A stretch of DNA of 21,047 nucleotides. Source: CAISIP01 sp031383745. GTDB lineage: Bacteria > Pseudomonadota > Gammaproteobacteria > Burkholderiales > Burkholderiaceae_C. How positions within the stretch are numbered: the stretch's first letter is position 1; every line of letters begins with the position of its first letter. This document shows positions 1 to 8,062 of this stretch, piece after piece. Made by a program: the position numbers and the translations under genes. The notes beneath the pieces are model-generated. The model was not told the DNA's origin. It saw only the letters and a program-made list of their open reading frames with translations, and did not search any database. The DNA is taken from assembly GCA_031383745.1 (NCBI GenBank), contig JANMZX010000025.1:1-21047 (forward strand). The letters run 5' to 3'.

Positions 1-115
1 CGAGCTTTTGCGCCGCCTCGACAGCCTCCTGCACCGTGAATGCAGCAATGCCGCGGGGCACAGGCACGCCAAACTTGCGCAAGATTTCCTTGCCCTGGTA
101 TTCGTGAATCTTCAT
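1..115 (-). CDS. sucC: Succinyl-CoA synthetase (ADP-forming) beta subunit, N-terminal part
   Basis: Only the first 38 codons lie in the window; the gene runs off the left edge. The minus-strand translation begins MKIHEYQGKEILRKFGVPVP, the classic N-terminus of SucC and the start of its ATP-grasp fold. SucCD interconverts succinyl-CoA and succinate with substrate-level phosphorylation in the TCA cycle, in the cytoplasm. The start codon is the complement of 113-115, preceded on the minus strand by a purine-rich GAGAGA about six bases away. As I recall, sucCD follows recA-recX in many Burkholderiales, so its presence here supports that placement. Identity is nearly certain although the fragment is short. 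Confidence 0.95.
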   Translation of the reverse strand, partial: MKIHEYQGKEILRKFGVPVPRGIAAFTVQEAVEAAQKL

Positions 116-284
116 GAGGTCTCTCTCGGAATTGGAAACAACCCACCTGGCCAACGAAAACAGAGTCTCGACGATTGGCGGCGGACACCGAAGCCATCAA
201 ATGTATCATGCTGCAATGCACCAAACTGAGCGCTGGCTTACAGTCGAAGGCGAAGTCCAACCCCGCAAGGAAACGGAGAGAACG

Positions 285-1220
285 ATGGCAAAAGTATTCA
301 TCGACGGCGAAGCCGGGACCACCGGATTGCAGATCCGGGAGCGGCTGCAGGCCATGCGCGGGATCGAACTGGTCAGCATTGCAGCCGAATCGCGCAAGGA
401 TCCGGACGCCAAGCGTGCGTTGATGGCGCAGGTGGACCTCGTCATCCTGTGCCTGCATGACGCAGCAGCCGTCGAATCGGTCGCCATGCTCGACGCGATG
501 GCGACGACAACCGGAAAACCGGGCCCGCGTGTGATCGACGCATCGACTGCGCACCGCACGGCCGCCGGCTGGGTGTATGGGTTCCCGGAGCTTGCGTCGA
601 CACAGAAGGAAGCCGTGCGAACGGCCACGCGGGTAAGCAACCCGGGGTGTTACGCCACCGGGGCCATCGCCGTGCTCCGGCCGCTGGTCGATGCGGGACT
701 GGTCCCACGCGATTTCCCTGTCGCACTGCCGTCCGTCAGCGGTTATTCCGGCGGCGGGCGAAGCATGATCGAAGCCTATGAGTCGGGCGTGGCGCCGCCA
801 TTCGAGGTCTACGGACTGGGGCTCAAACACAAGCACATTCCCGAGATCATGCGTTTCACCGGCTTGAGCCGGCGCCCGATCATGATTCCGTCGGTCGGCA
901 ATTTCCGCCAGGGGATGCTGGTTCAGTTGCCCTTGCATCTGGACCAGTTGCCCGGAAAACCGTCCGCCAAGGATCTGCACCAGGCACTGGCCCGCCACTA
1001 CGCTGGCAGCGAATGGGTCACGGTCGAGCCGGCCACGCCGGACGGCAAGCTGGACGCGATTGCGCTGCGCGACACGAACAAGATGGAGTTGCGGGTGTTC
1101 GCCAACGACGGCGCAACCGACGGGTTCCAGCACGCCGTGGTGGTGGCGCGACTGGACAACCTCGGCAAGGGCGCCAGCGGTGCGGCAGTGCAGAACCTGA
1201 AACTGATGCTCGGCCTGTAG
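285..1220 (+). CDS. argC: N-acetyl-gamma-glutamyl-phosphate reductase, type 2 (short form)
   Basis: A 311-residue NADPH-dependent enzyme that reduces N-acetyl-glutamyl-5-phosphate to the semialdehyde, the third step of arginine synthesis. The N-terminus has a Rossmann-type VFIDGEAGTTG (4-14). The catalytic cysteine is C122 in SNPGCYATG, and HKHIPEI is the usual motif of the C-terminal domain. The length (about 310) and the GEAGTTG start fit the short type-2 class, not the roughly 340-residue type 1. I chose ATG 285 because GGAGAG lies five bases upstream and the protein aligns from there; the frame is open back to 114, but that extension has no family resemblance. It is divergent from sucC and convergent with recX. 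It may be a second argC, since Burkholderiales usually have a type-1 gene elsewhere; the window cannot show this. Confidence 0.93.
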   Translation: MAKVFIDGEAGTTGLQIRERLQAMRGIELVSIAAESRKDPDAKRALMAQVDLVILCLHDAAAVESVAMLDAMATTTGKPGPRVIDASTAHRTAAGWVYGFPELASTQKEAVRTATRVSNPGCYATGAIAVLRPLVDAGLVPRDFPVALPSVSGYSGGGRSMIEAYESGVAPPFEVYGLGLKHKHIPEIMRFTGLSRRPIMIPSVGNFRQGMLVQLPLHLDQLPGKPSAKDLHQALARHYAGSEWVTVEPATPDGKLDAIALRDTNKMELRVFANDGATDGFQHAVVVARLDNLGKGASGAAVQNLKLMLGL

Positions 1221-1309
1221 CCCTGCTGGTACACCTGCACGGCGATGGTCATCAGGGTACCTTCGCCCTGCAGGCTGCGGTGCGAGCTTGCTTGGGGGCG
1301 GCGCGGCGC

Positions 1310-1813
1310 TCAAGCCGCGTCGCCGTCGGCGGTGCTGTCGTCGTCCATGGGCCCCGACACCACCCGGCGGATCGTGTCACCGCCAAAGCCGCGCGCTGCC
1401 AGAAAGCGCATCTGCCGTGCCCGCTCGGCAGGGCCCGGAGTCTGCGTGGCGCCATCGCCAGCCGATCTGGTGTGGCCGAACTTCTTGCGCCAGACTTCGC
1501 GCGCCCGATCGATTTCGGAGCCCATCAAGCTGGCGACCGCCGCCTGAACCAGTGCGGGTTCCAGGCCCTTTTGCTGCAATTCATGGCGGATACGCGCGAC
1601 GCCCAGGCGTGACGCACGCCGGTGGATCACCGACTCCGCGACGCGCTGCGGGCTGATGAAACCCTTGGCCTGCAGCGCGTCCAGGACGCGTGCCAGTTCG
1701 GCGGGTTCCGGCGCATGGGGCGCGAGTTTGCGCTCGAGTTCGGCGCGCGAGTGTTCACGCGCGCTGAGCAGGCGCAGTGCCCGCCCGGTGAGAGACAAGG
1801 GCGGCATCGGCAT
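1310..1813 (-). CDS. recX: Regulatory protein RecX
   Basis: A 167-residue RecX, the cytoplasmic modulator that binds RecA filaments and usually blocks their extension. It is mostly helical, with the family opening LTGRALRLLSAREHSRAELE and repeated three-helix modules containing 'KGFISPQRVAESVIHRRA' and 'RFLAARGFGGDTIRRVV'. The length matches the family (about 150-170). The start is the first of two ATGs (1811-1813 and 1805-1807 on the complement). No good Shine-Dalgarno is visible, so translation may be coupled to recA, whose stop is 55 bases upstream. Its order after recA on the same strand is the classic recA-recX operon, so it probably shares the SOS promoter. The C-terminal tail is acidic (DDDSTADGDAA). 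Confidence 0.95.
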   Translation of the reverse strand: MPMPPLSLTGRALRLLSAREHSRAELERKLAPHAPEPAELARVLDALQAKGFISPQRVAESVIHRRASRLGVARIRHELQQKGLEPALVQAAVASLMGSEIDRAREVWRKKFGHTRSAGDGATQTPGPAERARQMRFLAARGFGGDTIRRVVSGPMDDDSTADGDAA

Positions 1814-1868
1814 GGTAAGGGGCCAGGCATCCGCACCCGGCGCAGTGCCGCGCGGCCCCGCCTCCTGC

Positions 1869-2954
<1,086 letters not shown>

Positions 2955-2999
2955 GAAAATCTCCTTTGAAAACAAACGACTAGGTAAAACAGAGGTCTG

Positions 3000-3029
3000 A
3001 TATTAATGACAGGCTGGATACTTGAACAG
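3000..3029 (-). promoter_or_regulatory. recA promoter with SOS (LexA) box
   Basis: Read on the minus strand, 3029-3014 gives CTGTTCAAGTATCCAG, that is CTGT-N8-CCAG, one mismatch from the proteobacterial LexA consensus CTGT-N8-ACAG; the perfect half-site is preceded by TA. A -10-like TAATAT lies at 3005-3000, with a poor -35 (TGTTCA) 17 bases upstream inside the box. LexA would therefore cover the promoter, as in E. coli recA. The predicted transcript starts about 35-40 bases before the recA start codon. Confidence 0.72.
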
Positions 3030-3046
3030 TAGTTTAAGCGGATTGA

Positions 3047-3071
3047 TTGAAATCCTACAACAAGATTTTTA
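3047..3071 (+). promoter_or_regulatory. Possible MarR operator and marR promoter element
   Basis: TTGAAATC (3047-3054) and GATTTTTA (3064-3071) form an imperfect inverted repeat (6 of 8 pairs) around position 3059, in an AT-rich patch that stands out from the GC-rich surroundings. TTGAAA (3047-3052) also resembles a -35 box, but the -10 at the right distance (TAGTCA) is weak. Position and symmetry suit an autoregulatory site for the MarR protein encoded just downstream. The evidence is only the symmetry. Confidence 0.3.
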
Positions 3072-3095
3072 GTCAATTTGATTTACCATTTATCC

Positions 3096-3569
3096 ATGAC
3101 CGAAGTCACTCCGGACGACACCTGGCGCCAGACCCATCTGGGGCGCCTGCTGGCCATGGCCTCGGCGCGATTCGACGCCCGCGTGTTGTCCCTGATGGCC
3201 CACGACAACGACCTGACACTGGCACTGTCCCATCTGGCCGCCCGCGGCTCGCTGACGTCCTCCCACATCCAGATCACCCGCCACCTGCCGGTTGCCGGTT
3301 GCAGCCTGACCGAACTGGCGGCCCGTGCTGGCGTGACGAAACAGGCGATGGGCAAGCTGGTCGACCAGTGCGCCGCCTGGGATCTGGTGCAGCGCCAGCC
3401 CGACCTGCGCGACGCGCGCGCGCAGCGGGTAGTGTTCAGTCCGGCCGGGCGCCTGTGGCTGGCCGCCTACCAGCGGGCAGTCCAACAGGCAGAGGCGGAG
3501 TTCCGCCAGTCGGTGGGCCCTGAAATAGCCACCGTGGTCCACCTGGGGCTGGAGGCTTACGCCACCTGA
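3096..3569 (+). CDS. MarR-family transcriptional regulator
   Basis: A 157-residue protein with the MarR layout: N-terminal dimerisation helices, then a winged helix at about 70-118 (LTELAARAGVTKQAMGKLVD as recognition segment; the wing begins near RQPDLRDAR and ends VVFSPAG), then C-terminal helices. Such proteins bind short palindromes as dimers and often release DNA on binding small ligands. ATG 3096 is preferred; an in-frame TTG at 3078 would add six residues. Neither has a Shine-Dalgarno, so the message may be leaderless. The gene is divergent from recA and followed 83 bases later by a two-component pair with its own promoter. Its target and ligand cannot be told from sequence. Confidence 0.85.
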   Translation: MTEVTPDDTWRQTHLGRLLAMASARFDARVLSLMAHDNDLTLALSHLAARGSLTSSHIQITRHLPVAGCSLTELAARAGVTKQAMGKLVDQCAAWDLVQRQPDLRDARAQRVVFSPAGRLWLAAYQRAVQQAEAEFRQSVGPEIATVVHLGLEAYAT

Positions 3570-3594
3570 CGCGGGACCGGCCCCGGCCTAGAAT
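3566..3594 (+). promoter_or_regulatory. Sigma70-type promoter for the response regulator-kinase pair
   Basis: CTGACG (3566-3571, 4 of 6 to consensus) and TAGAAT (3589-3594, 5 of 6) are 17 bases apart. The -35 overlaps the marR stop codon, and the expected start near 3601 gives a leader of about 50 bases before the ATG at 3653. This suggests that the two-component genes can be transcribed independently of marR. Confidence 0.5.
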
Positions 3595-3652
3595 GGGCCG
3601 ACACGCCGCATCGCCATGGACCCCATGGCCAACCCACCCCACGGAGACGAGC

Positions 3653-4327
3653 ATGCGCATCCTGATTGCCGAAGACGATAGCGTGATAGCCGATGGCCTG
3701 TTGCGTGCGCTGCGCGCCACCGGTGCGGCGGTTGACCATGTGGCCAGCGGAACAGAGGCCGATGCGGCACTGATGACCAACAAGGAGTTCGACCTGCTGA
3801 TCCTCGATCTGGGCCTGCCCAAGATGCACGGCCTGGAAGTGCTGCGCAAGCTGCGCGGGCGCGGATCGTCGCTGCCCGTGCTGATCCTGACGGCGGCCGA
3901 CAGCGTCGAGGAACGCGTCAAGGGGCTGGACCTGGGCGCCGACGATTACATGGCCAAGCCGTTCAGCCTGCAGGAAATCGAGGCGCGGGTGCGCGCGCTG
4001 GTGCGGCGTCGCATGGGTGGGGCCAGCGACAGCATCCGCCATGGCCCGCTGGTCTACGACCAGGCAGGCCGTGTGGCCAGTATCGACGGCAAGATGATCG
4101 ACCTCTCGGCGCGCGAACTCGGTCTGCTGGAAGTGCTGTTGCAGCGCGCCGGCCGCATGGTCAGCAAGGACCAGTTGGTCGAGCGGCTGTGCGAGTGGGG
4201 CGAGGAAGTCAGCAACAACGCGATCGAGGTCTACATCCATCGCCTGCGCAAGAAGATCGAGAAGGGGCCGATCCGCATCGCGACCGTGCGCGGGCTCGGT
4301 TATTGCCTGGAAAAGATCCCGGGCTAG
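3653..4327 (+). CDS. OmpR/PmrA-type response regulator (winged-helix output)
   Basis: A 224-residue two-domain regulator. The receiver (1-115) has the acidic pocket EDD (7-9), phospho-acceptor D52 in LILDLGLP, T80 and K102 in MAKPF. The C-terminal winged helix (about 125-220) has LSARELGLLEVLLQRAG, NNAIEVYIHRLRKKIE as recognition region, and the closing TVRGLGYCLE. Sequence and partner are closest to the TctD/QseB/PmrA group. ATG 3653 follows ACGGAGA by six or more bases; the frame is open 20 codons upstream without family similarity. The kinase gene starts three bases after its stop. The natural candidate target is the phased GGTAAG array just after the kinase, ahead of the acetate-symporter operon. 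Confidence 0.93.
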   Translation: MRILIAEDDSVIADGLLRALRATGAAVDHVASGTEADAALMTNKEFDLLILDLGLPKMHGLEVLRKLRGRGSSLPVLILTAADSVEERVKGLDLGADDYMAKPFSLQEIEARVRALVRRRMGGASDSIRHGPLVYDQAGRVASIDGKMIDLSARELGLLEVLLQRAGRMVSKDQLVERLCEWGEEVSNNAIEVYIHRLRKKIEKGPIRIATVRGLGYCLEKIPG

Positions 4328-4330
4328 GCG

Positions 4331-5779
4331 GTGAGGGTCTTCCAGTCCGAACAGCGCTCGCTGTTTGGCGAAATCCTGGACTGGATGCTCACGCCGCTGC
4401 TGCTGCTGTGGCCCATCAGCCTCGTGCTGACCTGGCTGGTGGCACAAAGCGTCGCCGGCAAGCCGTTCGACCGGGCCCTTGAATACAACGTGGGTGAACT
4501 GGCCACGCTGGTCAAGGTCCAGAACCGGCAGGTGTCGTTCAGCCTGCCGCTGCCGGCGCGCCAGCTTCTGCGCGCCGACGAGTCCGACACGGTGTACTAC
4601 CAGATCCTCGGTGCGCGTGGTGAGTTCCTCAGTGGCGAGCGCGATCTGCCGCTGCCGCCGGACGAGGAAAAGCCATTTTTCGGGGAGGTGCGCATCCGCG
4701 ATGCCGAACACCGCGGCATCGATGTCAAGGTGGCCTACACCTGGGTCAAGCTGGACATCGCGCAATCCACGCCCGCGCTGGTGCAGGTGGCCGAGAGCCT
4801 GGACAAGCGCGCCGTGCTGGCCACAGAGATCGTCAAGGGCGTGATGTTGCCGCAGTTCATCATCCTGCCACTGGCAGTATTGCTGGTGTGGGTCGGCCTG
4901 GCCTATGCGATCAAACCCCTGAACCGGCTCGAGGAGCGCATACGAGCCCGCAAGCCGGACGACCTCAGCCCGCTGGATGAACGCTCCATCCCGCTGGAAG
5001 TGGTGCCGCTCGTGGCGTCGGTGAACGACCTGTTGCAGCGGCTGAAGAACTCGATCAGCCACCAGAAGCGTTTTCTGGCCGATGCGGCGCACCAGCTCAA
5101 GACGCCACTGGCGGGGCTGCGCATGCAGGCCGACCTCGCGCAGCGCGAGGGTGCCAGCGCCGTCGAACTCAAGCTGTCGCTGCGCCAGATCGGCGACGCC
5201 AGCAAGCGCGCCACCCATACGGTCAACCAGCTGCTCGCGCTCGCCCGTGCGGAGGAGGGTGGCACCACGATGGCACGCCAGAGCTGCGACCTGGCCCAGC
5301 TGACGATCGAAGTGGTGCAGGATTGCCTGCCGCGCGCCATGGACAAGGCCATCGACCTCGGGTACGAAGGCATCCCGCCGGGCGCCGATGGTGCGACGCT
5401 GGAGGGCAACCCGACGCTGCTCAAGGAGATGGTGCGCAACCTGGTGGACAACGCGATCAACTACACCCCGTCCAGCGCCGAACAGCCCGGCGTCATCACG
5501 GTGCGCGTGCTGGCCGATCCGTTTGGCAAGGTGCTCATGGTCCAGGTGGAGGACTCGGGACCCGGCATCCCGGTGGCCGAGCGCGAACTGGTGTTCAAGC
5601 CGTTCTACCGTGCGCTGGGCAGCGACGTCGACGGGTCCGGCCTCGGGCTGCCGATCGTGATCGAGATCGCGCACATCCATGGGGGCAGCGTCAGCCTGGA
5701 GGACGCACAGCCCGGACGCATGCCGCCCGGGGCCCGCTTCACGATACGCATCGAGCAGGGCGCACCACCTGCCGGGTAA
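4331..5779 (+). CDS. Sensor histidine kinase, TctE/QseC type
   Basis: A 482-residue inner-membrane kinase. It has a membrane helix at about 16-40, a periplasmic domain at about 41-170 of the kind found at the N-terminus of TctE and QseC, and a second helix at about 173-195. HAMP-like residues lead into the HisKA domain with H254 in HQLKTPLAGL. The ATPase domain has the N-box NLVDNAINYTP (370-380), EDSGPGIP and GSGLGLPIV. All catalytic motifs look intact. It starts with GTG three bases after the regulator's stop, with only a weak ribosome site, so translation is probably coupled. TctE-type sensors often respond to carboxylates; an acetate or carboxylate signal fits the downstream actP but is inference. 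Confidence 0.93.
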   Translation: MRVFQSEQRSLFGEILDWMLTPLLLLWPISLVLTWLVAQSVAGKPFDRALEYNVGELATLVKVQNRQVSFSLPLPARQLLRADESDTVYYQILGARGEFLSGERDLPLPPDEEKPFFGEVRIRDAEHRGIDVKVAYTWVKLDIAQSTPALVQVAESLDKRAVLATEIVKGVMLPQFIILPLAVLLVWVGLAYAIKPLNRLEERIRARKPDDLSPLDERSIPLEVVPLVASVNDLLQRLKNSISHQKRFLADAAHQLKTPLAGLRMQADLAQREGASAVELKLSLRQIGDASKRATHTVNQLLALARAEEGGTTMARQSCDLAQLTIEVVQDCLPRAMDKAIDLGYEGIPPGADGATLEGNPTLLKEMVRNLVDNAINYTPSSAEQPGVITVRVLADPFGKVLMVQVEDSGPGIPVAERELVFKPFYRALGSDVDGSGLGLPIVIEIAHIHGGSVSLEDAQPGRMPPGARFTIRIEQGAPPAG

Positions 5780-5812
5780 GCCGCCGGTAAGGAAGGGTAA
5801 GTCCTCGGTAAG
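5775..5812 (+). repeat. Four helically phased GGTAAG direct repeats, likely response-regulator site
   Basis: GGTAAG occurs at 5775-5780, 5786-5791, 5796-5801 and 5807-5812, so the starts are 11, 10 and 11 bases apart, all on one DNA face. The first overlaps the kinase stop codon. On the other strand this reads CTTACC-N5-CTTACC-N4-CTTACC-N5-CTTACC, which resembles the tandem half-site pattern of PmrA/QseB-type regulators (CTTAA-like units about 11 bp apart). An inverted copy, CTTACC, lies at 5904-5909 just before the DUF485 ribosome site, and a CTTAC at 5868-5872. The array probably binds the OmpR-type regulator encoded upstream. Confidence 0.65.
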
Positions 5813-5827
5813 CGCCAGGCCGTATCG
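5799..5827 (+). promoter_or_regulatory. Candidate activator-dependent promoter of the DUF485-actP operon
   Basis: TATCGT at 5822-5827 is a possible -10 box; the matching -35 window (5799-5804, AAGTCC) has no consensus and is covered by the third and fourth GGTAAG repeats. A poor -35 overlapped by regulator sites is what an activator-dependent promoter would show. The leader would be about 85 bases and would include the inverted CTTACC. Confidence 0.3.
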
Positions 5828-5920
5828 TCCGCCCAGTTCCTGATCGCTCCGTCATCTGGCCCCGGTGCTTACATGCTCCGCGACGGCGGCGATCGCAGCT
5901 GAACTTACCGAGGAGACAGC

Positions 5921-6229
5921 ATGAAAGATGATCTGGTTCAACGCATAGTGAGCCACCCGAAATACCAGGAGCTCAAGAGCAAGCGCAGCAGCTTCGGCTG
6001 GTGGCTGACGCTCTCGATGATGGTCGTGTACTACGGCTTCATCCTGCTGGTGGCCTTCAACAAGGAATTCCTGTCGCAGAAGCTTGGCGCCGGCGTCATG
6101 ACCGCAGGCATACCGATCGGATTTGGCGTGATCGTGTTCACGGTGGTCATCACGGCCATCTATGTGCGCCGCGCCAACACCGAGTTCGACGAGTTGTCGG
6201 ATGCGGTTTCGAAGGCGGTGCTGAAATGA
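5921..6229 (+). CDS. DUF485 membrane protein (YjcH-like), ActP partner
   Basis: A 102-residue inner-membrane protein with a soluble N-terminus (VSHPKYQELKSKRSSFGW is typical of DUF485) and two membrane helices at about 27-47 and 58-82, followed by a charged tail. Homologues (E. coli YjcH) are encoded directly before actP and are thought to assist or modulate the symporter; the molecular role is not settled. GAGGAGA lies a few bases before the ATG. Its stop overlaps the actP start (ATGA), so the two are translationally coupled. The upstream leader contains the GGTAAG-type sites. Confidence 0.93.
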   Translation: MKDDLVQRIVSHPKYQELKSKRSSFGWWLTLSMMVVYYGFILLVAFNKEFLSQKLGAGVMTAGIPIGFGVIVFTVVITAIYVRRANTEFDELSDAVSKAVLK

Positions 6230-7953
6230 AACGCCTCTCCGACAACCTGCGCCGCGCACTGACGCTGGCCGCACTCTTCGGCGTATCGGCCGTCGTCTAC
6301 GCCGCTGGCGCCGACCTCGGCCAGGCGCAGAAACAAGCCACCAACTGGACGGCGATCGGCATGTTCGGCACCTTCGTCGTGCTCACGCTGTTCATCACCA
6401 AATGGGCCGCCGCAAAAACCAAATCGGCCGCGGACTTCTATACAGCGGGCGGCGGCATCACCGGCTTCCAGAACGGCCTGGCGATCGCCGGTGACTACAT
6501 GTCGGCCGCGTCCTTCCTCGGCATCTCCGCCGCCGTGATGGCCAGCGGCTTCGACGGCCTGATCTATTCGATCGGCTTTCTGGTCGGCTGGCCGGTCATC
6601 ACCTTCCTGATGGCCGAGCGCCTGCGCAACCTGGGCAAGTTCACCTTTGCCGACGTGGCGGCCTTCCGCTTCAAGCAGGCCCCGGTGCGCATCTTCGCCG
6701 CGTCGGGTACGCTGGTGGTGGTGGCGTTCTACCTGATCGCACAGATGGTGGGCGCGGGCCAGCTGATCAAGCTGCTGTTCGGCCTGGAGTACTGGATCGC
6801 CGTCGTGATCGTCGGCTCCCTGATGATGGTCTACGTGCTGTTCGGCGGCATGACCGCGACCACCTGGGTGCAGATCATCAAGGCCTGCCTGCTGCTGGGC
6901 GGCGCCTCCTTCATGGCGCTGTCGGTGTTGTGGCACTTCGGCTTCAGCCCCGAGGCGATGTTCGCCGAAGCGGTGAAGGTCAAGACCGACCTGGCGCTCA
7001 AGGACGGCAAGATCGGCGAAGCCGCGGCCAAGATCGGTTCCTCGATCATGGGCCCGGGCAATTTCGTGAAAGACCCGATCTCGGCCATCTCGTTCGGCAT
7101 GGCGCTGATGTTCGGCACCGCCGGGCTGCCACACATCCTGATGCGCTTCTTCACAGTGCCCAGCGCCAAGGCGGCGCGCTCGTCGGTGATGTGGGCCACC
7201 GGCTGGATCGGCTACTTCTACCTGCTGACCTTCATCATCGGTTTTGGCGCGATCACCTTCGTGCTGACCAACCCGCAGTTCCTGGATGCCAAGGGCGCGC
7301 TGCTCGGCGGCGGCAACATGGCGGCCATCCACCTGGCCAATGCAGTGGGCGGCAATGTGTTCCTCGGCTTCATCTCGGCCGTGGCCTTTGCAACCATTCT
7401 CGCGGTGGTCGCCGGCCTGACATTGTCGGGTGCGTCGGCCGTGTCCCACGACCTCTACGCCACCGTGATCAAGAACGGCAAGGCCGACAGCGCGTCCGAA
7501 TTGCGGGTCTCGAAGATGACCACCATCGCGCTCGGCATCCTGGCCGTGGTGCTGGGCATCGTGTTCGAGAAGCAGAACATCGCGTTCATGGTGTCGCTGG
7601 CCTTCGCGATTGCCGCATCGGCCAACTTCCCGGTGCTGTTCATGTCGGTATTGTGGAAAGACTGCACCACCCGGGGCGCGGTCATCGGCGGCTTCCTGGG
7701 CCTGATCTCGTCCGTGGCGCTGACGGTCGTCTCGCCCTCGGTGTGGGAAGCCACACTGGGTAACCCGAAGGGATCGGCGCTGTTCCCGTACACATCGCCC
7801 GCGCTGTTCTCGATGACCATCGGTTTTGTCGGCATCTGGCTGTTCTCGATCCTCGACCGCAGCCAGCAGGCGGCAACGGACCGCGCAGGATTCCTGGCGC
7901 AGCAGGTGCGCTCGGAGACCGGCATCGGCGCCGCGGGAGCCTCGGGCCACTAG
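6226..7953 (+). CDS. actP: Cation/acetate symporter ActP
   Basis: A 575-residue sodium:solute symporter (SSS/SLC5 family) that imports acetate and related short carboxylates with a cation. It closely follows E. coli ActP as I remember it, including the N-terminal signal-like helix (ALTLAALFGVSAVVYA), the QKQATNWTAIGMF stretch, FYTAGGGITGFQNGLAIAGD, MSAASFLGIS, GTAGLPHILMRFFTV, and ATILAVVAGLTLSGASAVSH. About 13 membrane helices follow the N-terminal one. An insert of roughly 20 residues (KTDLALKDGKIGEAAAK) lengthens one loop relative to the 549-residue E. coli protein. It begins inside the DUF485 stop and ends before a strong terminator, so DUF485-actP forms a compact operon. The likely regulator is the upstream two-component pair. 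Confidence 0.96.
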   Translation: MKRLSDNLRRALTLAALFGVSAVVYAAGADLGQAQKQATNWTAIGMFGTFVVLTLFITKWAAAKTKSAADFYTAGGGITGFQNGLAIAGDYMSAASFLGISAAVMASGFDGLIYSIGFLVGWPVITFLMAERLRNLGKFTFADVAAFRFKQAPVRIFAASGTLVVVAFYLIAQMVGAGQLIKLLFGLEYWIAVVIVGSLMMVYVLFGGMTATTWVQIIKACLLLGGASFMALSVLWHFGFSPEAMFAEAVKVKTDLALKDGKIGEAAAKIGSSIMGPGNFVKDPISAISFGMALMFGTAGLPHILMRFFTVPSAKAARSSVMWATGWIGYFYLLTFIIGFGAITFVLTNPQFLDAKGALLGGGNMAAIHLANAVGGNVFLGFISAVAFATILAVVAGLTLSGASAVSHDLYATVIKNGKADSASELRVSKMTTIALGILAVVLGIVFEKQNIAFMVSLAFAIAASANFPVLFMSVLWKDCTTRGAVIGGFLGLISSVALTVVSPSVWEATLGNPKGSALFPYTSPALFSMTIGFVGIWLFSILDRSQQAATDRAGFLAQQVRSETGIGAAGASGH

Positions 7954-8010
7954 CCAGCCGCAGACACCACAACGCGTGCGGGCCCTGCAGCCCGCCGTAC
8001 GATAAGCTGC

Positions 8011-8049
8011 AAGGCCTGCGGACGTGACAGTCCGCAGGCCTTTGTTCTT
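8011..8049 (+). terminator. Strong intrinsic terminator after actP
   Basis: AAGGCCTGCGGAC (8011-8023) pairs perfectly with GTCCGCAGGCCTT (8030-8042), giving a 13-bp stem with a six-base loop, followed by the T-rich TTTGTTCTT. It lies 57 bases after the actP stop and only about 14 bases before the next gene's start codon, so it also sits in that gene's leader. Confidence 0.9.
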
Positions 8050-8062
8050 GGGGGATGGCCCG

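Noticed and set aside
114..284. A 57-codon N-terminal extension of argC
   Set aside because: No ribosome site and no similarity; ATG 285 has GGAGAG at the right distance and starts the Rossmann fold.
1253..1270. Inverted repeat CAGGG-N8-CCCTG between argC and recX as a terminator
   Set aside because: Only a 5-bp stem with a long loop and no T-tract; not convincing in GC-rich DNA.
3557..5680. A 707-codon open frame on the minus strand
   Set aside because: It is antisense to the clear response regulator and kinase, rich in His/Gln/Arg, and has no recognisable domain; long antisense frames are expected in high-GC DNA.
8024..8062. GTG start at 8024 for the DUF294 protein
   Set aside because: It lies in the loop of the terminator and would put the stem in the coding region; GTG 8063 has a G-rich ribosome site and fits the homology.
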